Assembly: GCA_018882485.1 (NCBI GenBank)
Contig: VERU01000058.1
Span: 1-9,655 of the forward strand
DNA length: 9,655 bases
Direction: 5' to 3'
DNA from: Rhodoferax sp.
GTDB lineage: Bacteria; Pseudomonadota; Gammaproteobacteria; Burkholderiales; Burkholderiaceae_C
Position numbers and translations under genes: made by a program. The notes beneath the pieces were generated by a model. It was given only the letters and a program-made list of their open reading frames with translations, had not been told where the DNA came from and searched no databases. Numbering within the stretch: position 1 is the first letter of the stretch; each line of letters starts with the position of its first letter. Positions 6,560 through 9,655 of this stretch are shown here, one piece after another.

Positions 6560-8038
6560 TCAGCCGCGCAGCCGGATCAGCAGATCCAGCACCTGCTGCG
6601 CCCGCCTGGAATAAGGAGGCTGAAACAGCCACTGCACCGCCGAAAACGGCCCCTGGCGAAACACCGGTCGCAACTTGGAAAAGGTCTCGAAACCCTCGCG
6701 ACCGTGGTAATGCCCCATGCCGCTGGGGCCGACTCCGCCAAAGGGCAGGTCGTGCTGCGCCACATGCAGCAGCGGATCGTTGACGGACACGCCACCCGAC
6801 ATCACCCGGCGGATGTAGAAATCCTGCAGGGACCGGTCGTGGGTGAAAGGATAGATCGCCAGCGGCCGGTCGTGGGCGTTGATGTAGTCCACCACCTGCT
6901 GGCGATCGCTGTAGGTGCGGATCGGCAGCACGGGGCCAAAGATTTCGCGGGTGGACACCAGCATGTCGGGCGTCGGGTCGAGCACCAGATGGGGCGGGAA
7001 TTTCCGGCGCGCCGCGTCCGACTGCTGCCCCTCGGCCAGGTTGATCAGCACGGCGCCCTTCTCCCGGGCATCCTGCAGCGTCCGGTGCAGCCGGGCATAG
7101 GACCGCTCGTCGATGATCGAGGTCATGTCCGGGCCGTTCAGGTCGGGGAAGCGCTGTGCGTACAGCCGCTTGCAATGACCCACGAAGGCGTCGACCGAAC
7201 CCTCCGGCAGGAACACGTAGTCCACCGTGGTGCAGATCTGGCCGGCATTGAGCAGCTTGACCCAGAGGATGCGCTCGGCGGCGGTGTGCAGCGGATAGTC
7301 CGGGGCGACGATGGCCGGCGATTTGCCCCCCAGCTCCAGGGTGACCGGCGTGAGGTTGCGTGCCGCGTTGGCCATCACGGCGCGCCCGGTCGCACCCGAC
7401 CCGGTGAACAGCAGGTGGTCGAACGGCAGCGAGGAGAACGCCGGTCCCAGGCCGTCGCCATCGGCCATGAAGCACAAAACATCCTCGGGCAGGTAGCGCG
7501 GAGCCAGCTCCATCAGCAAGGTGGCCAGGTGGCGGGAGTTCTCACTCATCTTGACCATGGCCCGGTTGCCCGCCGCCAGGATGGCGGCCAGGGGCACAAA
7601 GCTCAGGTTGATCGGAAAATTCCAGGGCACGATCACACCCACCACCCCCAGGGGCTGCGGAATCACCCGGTTGGCCGCCCCCGGAAAGGCCATCCAGTCG
7701 ACCCGGCGGCGTTGGGGCCGCATCCAGCCGCGCAGCTGCCGCTCGGCGTCGCGCAGGCTGTCCAGCGCCACAAAATACTCGCAATACAGCGTCTCGAAGG
7801 GGCTGCGGTGGCCGTAGTCCCGGTTGACCGCATCGACCAGCGCCTCCCGGTTGTCCCTGAGCAGCCGGCGCAACGCGCGCAAACGGTCTCGCCGCTCGGC
7901 CCGGTCCGGCTCGGGATGCTGCAGATAGGCCGCACGCTGGCGATCGAACCGTTCGATCAGGTGGGCCGGAATGAACGGCCTCGTGTCGGCCGATCGCGGC
8001 CCGGCCGGCGCCGCAGGTTCAGGCTGGGTCGGTTGCAT
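6560..8038 (-). CDS. calB: Coniferyl-aldehyde-type aldehyde dehydrogenase
   Basis: The 492-residue NAD(P)-dependent aldehyde dehydrogenase oxidises an aldehyde to its acid in the cytoplasm. All key ALDH residues are present: Asn140 in PWNFP, Lys163 in MVKMSE, the FTGS turn (211-214), the general base Glu235 in LELGGKSP, nucleophile Cys269 in GQICTT, and Glu365 in REIFGPV. The sequence GQICTTVDYVFLPE, the KMSE variant of the usual KPSE, and the short C-terminus fit the CalB (coniferyl aldehyde dehydrogenase) branch. That branch converts coniferyl aldehyde to ferulic acid; fatty or other aromatic aldehydes remain possible. I chose ATG 8038 over ATG 8074 because the extra 12 residues (rich in Arg) are unlike the family and because a -10-like box lies between the two. 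The kinase gene follows by 19 bases. No other lignin-monomer genes are in view, so the pathway assignment rests on family resemblance. Confidence 0.88.
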   Translation of the reverse strand: MQPTQPEPAAPAGPRSADTRPFIPAHLIERFDRQRAAYLQHPEPDRAERRDRLRALRRLLRDNREALVDAVNRDYGHRSPFETLYCEYFVALDSLRDAERQLRGWMRPQRRRVDWMAFPGAANRVIPQPLGVVGVIVPWNFPINLSFVPLAAILAAGNRAMVKMSENSRHLATLLMELAPRYLPEDVLCFMADGDGLGPAFSSLPFDHLLFTGSGATGRAVMANAARNLTPVTLELGGKSPAIVAPDYPLHTAAERILWVKLLNAGQICTTVDYVFLPEGSVDAFVGHCKRLYAQRFPDLNGPDMTSIIDERSYARLHRTLQDAREKGAVLINLAEGQQSDAARRKFPPHLVLDPTPDMLVSTREIFGPVLPIRTYSDRQQVVDYINAHDRPLAIYPFTHDRSLQDFYIRRVMSGGVSVNDPLLHVAQHDLPFGGVGPSGMGHYHGREGFETFSKLRPVFRQGPFSAVQWLFQPPYSRRAQQVLDLLIRLRG

Positions 8039-8044
8039 GCGGGG

Positions 8045-8074
8045 ACTATAGCGCCTGGGTCGCTGGCCTGCCAT
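8045..8074 (-). promoter_or_regulatory. Predicted promoter of the aldehyde dehydrogenase gene, possibly leaderless
   Basis: On the minus strand TATAGT (8050 to 8045, 5/6 match to TATAAT) is preceded by an 18-base spacer and ATGGCA (8074 to 8069, 4/6 match to TTGACA). The expected start is 8038, the A of the ATG. No Shine-Dalgarno is visible, which fits a leaderless mRNA. Confidence 0.4.
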
Positions 8075-8096
8075 GGGCCCGGGCGGCTGCTATGCT
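8068..8096 (+). promoter_or_regulatory. Predicted promoter of the VOC gene, possibly leaderless
   Basis: CTGCCA (8068-8073, 4/6 to TTGACA), a 17-base spacer and TATGCT (8091-8096, 4/6 to TATAAT) predict a start at 8103, exactly the A of the ATG. The -35 box overlaps that of the opposing promoter, so the two may compete for polymerase. Confidence 0.38.
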
Positions 8097-8102
8097 GCGT
8101 CC

Positions 8103-8516
8103 ATGCCCCTTCCATTCCATCTGGCTTTCCATGTGACCGACCTCGATCAGGCCCGGCGTTTTTACGGCGGTGTGCTGGGCTGCGTCGAAGGGCGCAGCAC
8201 GACAACCTGGGTCGATTTCGATTTCTTCGGTCATCAGCTGTCCCTGCACCTCGGCACCCCGTTCCCGACCACCGACACCGGGCTGGTGGGCGATCACCGG
8301 GTACCCATGCCCCATTTCGGGCTGGTGCTCGGGCTGGCCGAATGGCAGGCGGTGGCGCAACGCCTGCAGGACGCCGGCGTGGCCTTTGTGCTGCCGCCCC
8401 AGCAACGGTTCGCGGGCGAACCGGGCGAGCAATGGACCCTGTTCTTCCGCGATCCCTGCGGCAACCCGATCGAGATCAAGGGCTTTGCCTCGCCCGAGGG
8501 CCTGTACGCGCGCTGA
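8103..8516 (+). CDS. VOC-superfamily (glyoxalase/dioxygenase-fold) protein
   Basis: The 137-residue protein contains two beta-alpha-beta-beta-beta modules of the vicinal oxygen chelate fold. Module one is FHLAFHVTDLDQARRFYGGVLG (5-26), followed by DFDFFGHQLSLHL; module two runs from PHFGLVL (about residue 70) to DPCGNPIEIKGF (about 117-128). Candidate metal ligands are His10 (or His6), the His/Gln of GHQ, the His of PHFG and the Glu of NPIEIKGF, the usual H-x-H-E-type set. Family members include glyoxalase I, ring-cleaving dioxygenases and antibiotic-binding proteins; sequence alone does not choose among them. The single short domain argues against an extradiol dioxygenase. I chose ATG 8103 over ATG 8073 because the domain begins at once after it and the upstream codons are unlike the family. 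It is divergent from the aldehyde dehydrogenase, which may hint at a shared role in handling reactive aldehydes, but this is inference. Confidence 0.88.
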   Translation: MPLPFHLAFHVTDLDQARRFYGGVLGCVEGRSTTTWVDFDFFGHQLSLHLGTPFPTTDTGLVGDHRVPMPHFGLVLGLAEWQAVAQRLQDAGVAFVLPPQQRFAGEPGEQWTLFFRDPCGNPIEIKGFASPEGLYAR

Positions 8517-8540
8517 GCGTCCGAAACCGCCCGCCCGGGT

Positions 8541-9446
8541 TCAGTCGGTGGGCACCAGCTCACAGCCGATGGGGCCGAACAGGCTGTGCCCATCCGGGCC
8601 CTGCAGGTCCGCCGTGAGGACATCGCCCGCCCGCAATCCGGCCGGCGCACCGGATCGGCCCGGGGGTGACAACGGCAGGCCGTGCCGCACCGGTGCGGCA
8701 CACAGCAGGGCACCGGCGCCCAGGGCCGTGCGGGCGCACCACTGCGCGATCAGGTCACCCAAGGGAATGGGCATGGCATCGCCCACGTTCCAGGCGGCAA
8801 AACGCCGCCCATTGAGGCTGCAGACCAGGTTCAGGTCGGCACGCCCACCCCGCCAGGCGGTCCCCAGTTCGTCCGGGGTCACGGCCAGCGGGCTGAACTG
8901 GGCCCCCGGCACGGCGCAGCCCCCCTCCCACGATACCGCCTGGGGCACCAGGCCGGCCTGCAGCATCAGCAAGCGCACGCTGTCGATGGCCCGGTCCGCC
9001 GCCAGGCCCTGCGGCACATCCGACACCACCGCCGCCAGGCCCGCTTCCAGCGCCGTCCACAGCCCGTCCGCCGGCCAACGCCGCCAGGCCCCGGCCAACG
9101 GATCTCCAGGCCGGGTGGTCAGGGTCGCTGCCGCTGGGGCCGGGGCCGCAGCGGGCACCGGGACCGGCGCCACACCCGACTCAAGGGCTGGCGCTGCCGC
9201 GCAGTGATAAGCCCGGGGTAAGGGCGCCAGACACTGGCGGGGATCCCATTCGAAGGCGTGCCGCGCCTTGCCCTGGTTCAGGGTTTCGTAGAGGTCCTGC
9301 AGCGCAGGGGACACAAAATTCCAGTCGTCCAACACCTGCTGCAGACGATGGGCGATACCGGTCGCGTAGTGCGCCAGGCTCAGGTCGCGCGAGACCACCA
9401 GCAACTGGCCATCGCGTGAGCCGTCCCGGTAAGTGGCAAGTTTCAT
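8541..9446 (-). CDS. Degenerate fumarylacetoacetase-family protein, probably non-catalytic
   Basis: The 301-residue protein starts like the Burkholderiales FAH-family hydrolases (MKLATYRDGSRDGQLLVVSRDLS, then LQQVLDDW and LYETLNQGKARHAF) and retains later landmarks FSPLAVTPDELG (184-195), a DLNLVCSLNGR strand, LRAGDVLTADLQG (271-283) and GPIGCE. The active-site region has been lost. The segment that normally follows PLPRAY is replaced by an Ala/Pro-rich stretch (about 83-118). The expected E-x-E metal pair is reduced to EAG (134-136), the following metal Asp is missing (MLQAGLVP), the conserved Lys before FSP is gone, and the GSGT-type motif reads GAGALL. The frame is fully open with no stop codon, and codon use matches its neighbours, so it appears to be maintained as a protein rather than decaying. 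It is probably a pseudoenzyme or binding protein; fumarylacetoacetate hydrolysis is not expected. No Shine-Dalgarno is visible before ATG 9446. Confidence 0.82.
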   Translation of the reverse strand: MKLATYRDGSRDGQLLVVSRDLSLAHYATGIAHRLQQVLDDWNFVSPALQDLYETLNQGKARHAFEWDPRQCLAPLPRAYHCAAAPALESGVAPVPVPAAAPAPAAATLTTRPGDPLAGAWRRWPADGLWTALEAGLAAVVSDVPQGLAADRAIDSVRLLMLQAGLVPQAVSWEGGCAVPGAQFSPLAVTPDELGTAWRGGRADLNLVCSLNGRRFAAWNVGDAMPIPLGDLIAQWCARTALGAGALLCAAPVRHGLPLSPPGRSGAPAGLRAGDVLTADLQGPDGHSLFGPIGCELVPTD

Positions 9447-9501
9447 GGTGCGGGCCCGGACGTCCCGCCGGAGCGCGGGCAGGGGTTAAACTGATCCGGC
9501 G

Positions 9502-9508
9502 CATCATA
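9502..9508. promoter_or_regulatory. Overlapping -10-like boxes for the divergent genes at 9446 (-) and 9514 (+)
   Basis: On the minus strand TATGAT (9508 to 9503) is a 5/6 -10 match, predicting a start near 9496 and a 50-base leader for the FAH-family gene. On the plus strand CATCAT (9502-9507, 4/6) lies six bases before ATG 9514, the same spacing seen in the 8039-8102 spacer. No good -35 box was found for either. Confidence 0.28.
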
Positions 9509-9513
9509 GCCCC

Positions 9514-9655
9514 ATGACCCGTGACGGCACCGCCCCCCGGCTGCGGCAGTTGGCCGGTATGTCCGCCCTGCCAGCCACCGCCCGCGCGCCCACCCGGCTG
9601 GGCTGGCGCTCCGGCCTGATGCTGGCTGCGGCAGTGCTGGGGGCCCACCTGCTGC
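9514..9655 (+). CDS. Start of a membrane-anchored protein (3' partial)
   Basis: An open frame from ATG 9514 runs to the window end (47 codons). It gives a basic, Arg- and Pro-containing N-terminus of about 29 residues, then RLGWRSGLMLAAAVLGAHLL, the beginning of a transmembrane helix or uncleaved signal anchor in an N-in orientation. Codon use (GC-ending third positions) is that of a real gene. The visible part is too short to assign a family. Burkholderiales DUF3108 and TonB-like periplasmic proteins begin similarly, but that is only a suggestion. An in-frame ATG at 9559 is an alternative start. It is divergent from the FAH-family gene across a 67-base spacer. Confidence 0.6.
   Translation, partial: MTRDGTAPRLRQLAGMSALPATARAPTRLGWRSGLMLAAAVLGAHLL

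Noticed and set aside
4903..6783. A 626-codon open frame on the plus strand, opposite the histidine kinase
   Set aside because: It is very Gln/His/Pro/Arg-rich with no recognisable domain, whereas the minus strand reads as a complete 7TMR-DISM kinase.
8039..8074. An N-terminal extension of the aldehyde dehydrogenase from ATG 8074
   Set aside because: The extra 12 residues run through the predicted promoter and are not family-like; ATG 8038 is preferred.
8517..8540. Terminator between the VOC and FAH-family genes
   Set aside because: Only short GC-rich complementarity and no T-run; I see no convincing hairpin in the 24-base gap.
6539..8617. A 692-codon open frame on the plus strand, opposite the aldehyde dehydrogenase
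   Set aside because: The translation is low-complexity, rich in Arg, Gln, His and Gly, with no family motif. The minus strand carries a complete ALDH with all catalytic residues. Long antisense frames are expected at this GC content.
1..9655. Mobile element, CRISPR array, tRNA, defence island or prophage remnant
   Set aside because: No transposase or integrase motifs, no spaced direct repeats, no tRNA-like cloverleaf and no shift in base composition or codon use were seen; the genes look like ordinary chromosomal functions.

Overview
The window is GC-rich, gene-dense bacterial DNA. Protein style points to a betaproteobacterium of the order Burkholderiales, most likely Comamonadaceae or a close relative. 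The clues are the Comamonadaceae-like N-terminus of the fumarylacetoacetase-family protein, a coniferyl-aldehyde-type dehydrogenase, a TraR/DksA zinc-finger protein behind an FNR-type site, and the near absence of strong Shine-Dalgarno sequences. This placement is inference from protein character; no rRNA or other marker is present. I see no tRNA, rRNA, CRISPR array, insertion sequence or prophage gene, and no gene-free stretch longer than about 185 bases.

Layout. Positions 1-1699 (+) hold the 3' part of a GlmS-like SIS-domain sugar isomerase/deaminase, then a PIG-L/LmbE-type deacetylase, probably one transcription unit acting on amino sugars. A convergent M14-type (AstE/AspA-like) zinc hydrolase occupies 1723-2700 (-). 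The 185-base divergent spacer after it holds an inverted repeat over a possible M14 promoter and a very good FNR/FixK-type site. That site is placed as in a class II promoter ahead of a small DksA/TraR-family protein (2886-3260, +). Next is an unrecognised 196-residue protein (3292-3882, -) whose start codon sits in the loop of a perfect hairpin.

Signalling block. A NarL/LuxR-type response regulator (3982-4665, +) and a seven-helix 7TMR-DISM-type histidine kinase (4693-6540, -) face each other tail to tail. Only 26-27 bases separate them, and one inverted repeat covers both stop codons. They look like partners transcribed from opposite strands. The kinase lies 19 bases downstream of a coniferyl-aldehyde-type dehydrogenase (6560-8038, -), so dehydrogenase and kinase may share an mRNA.

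Right end. A 64-base divergent spacer separates the dehydrogenase from a VOC/glyoxalase-fold protein (8103-8516, +). It appears to hold two back-to-back promoters with overlapping -35 boxes, each placed so that transcription would begin at the start codon. Positions 8541-9446 (-) encode a fumarylacetoacetase-family protein whose active-site region has degenerated, probably a pseudoenzyme. A membrane-anchored protein begins at 9514 (+) and runs off the window.

Transcription direction switches at almost every gene, so most genes are single units with short shared intergenic spaces. No obvious new multi-gene defence or mobile system is present. The most interesting leads are the FNR-type promoter of the DksA-like gene, the split two-component pair, the degenerate FAH-fold protein and the probable leaderless divergent promoters.
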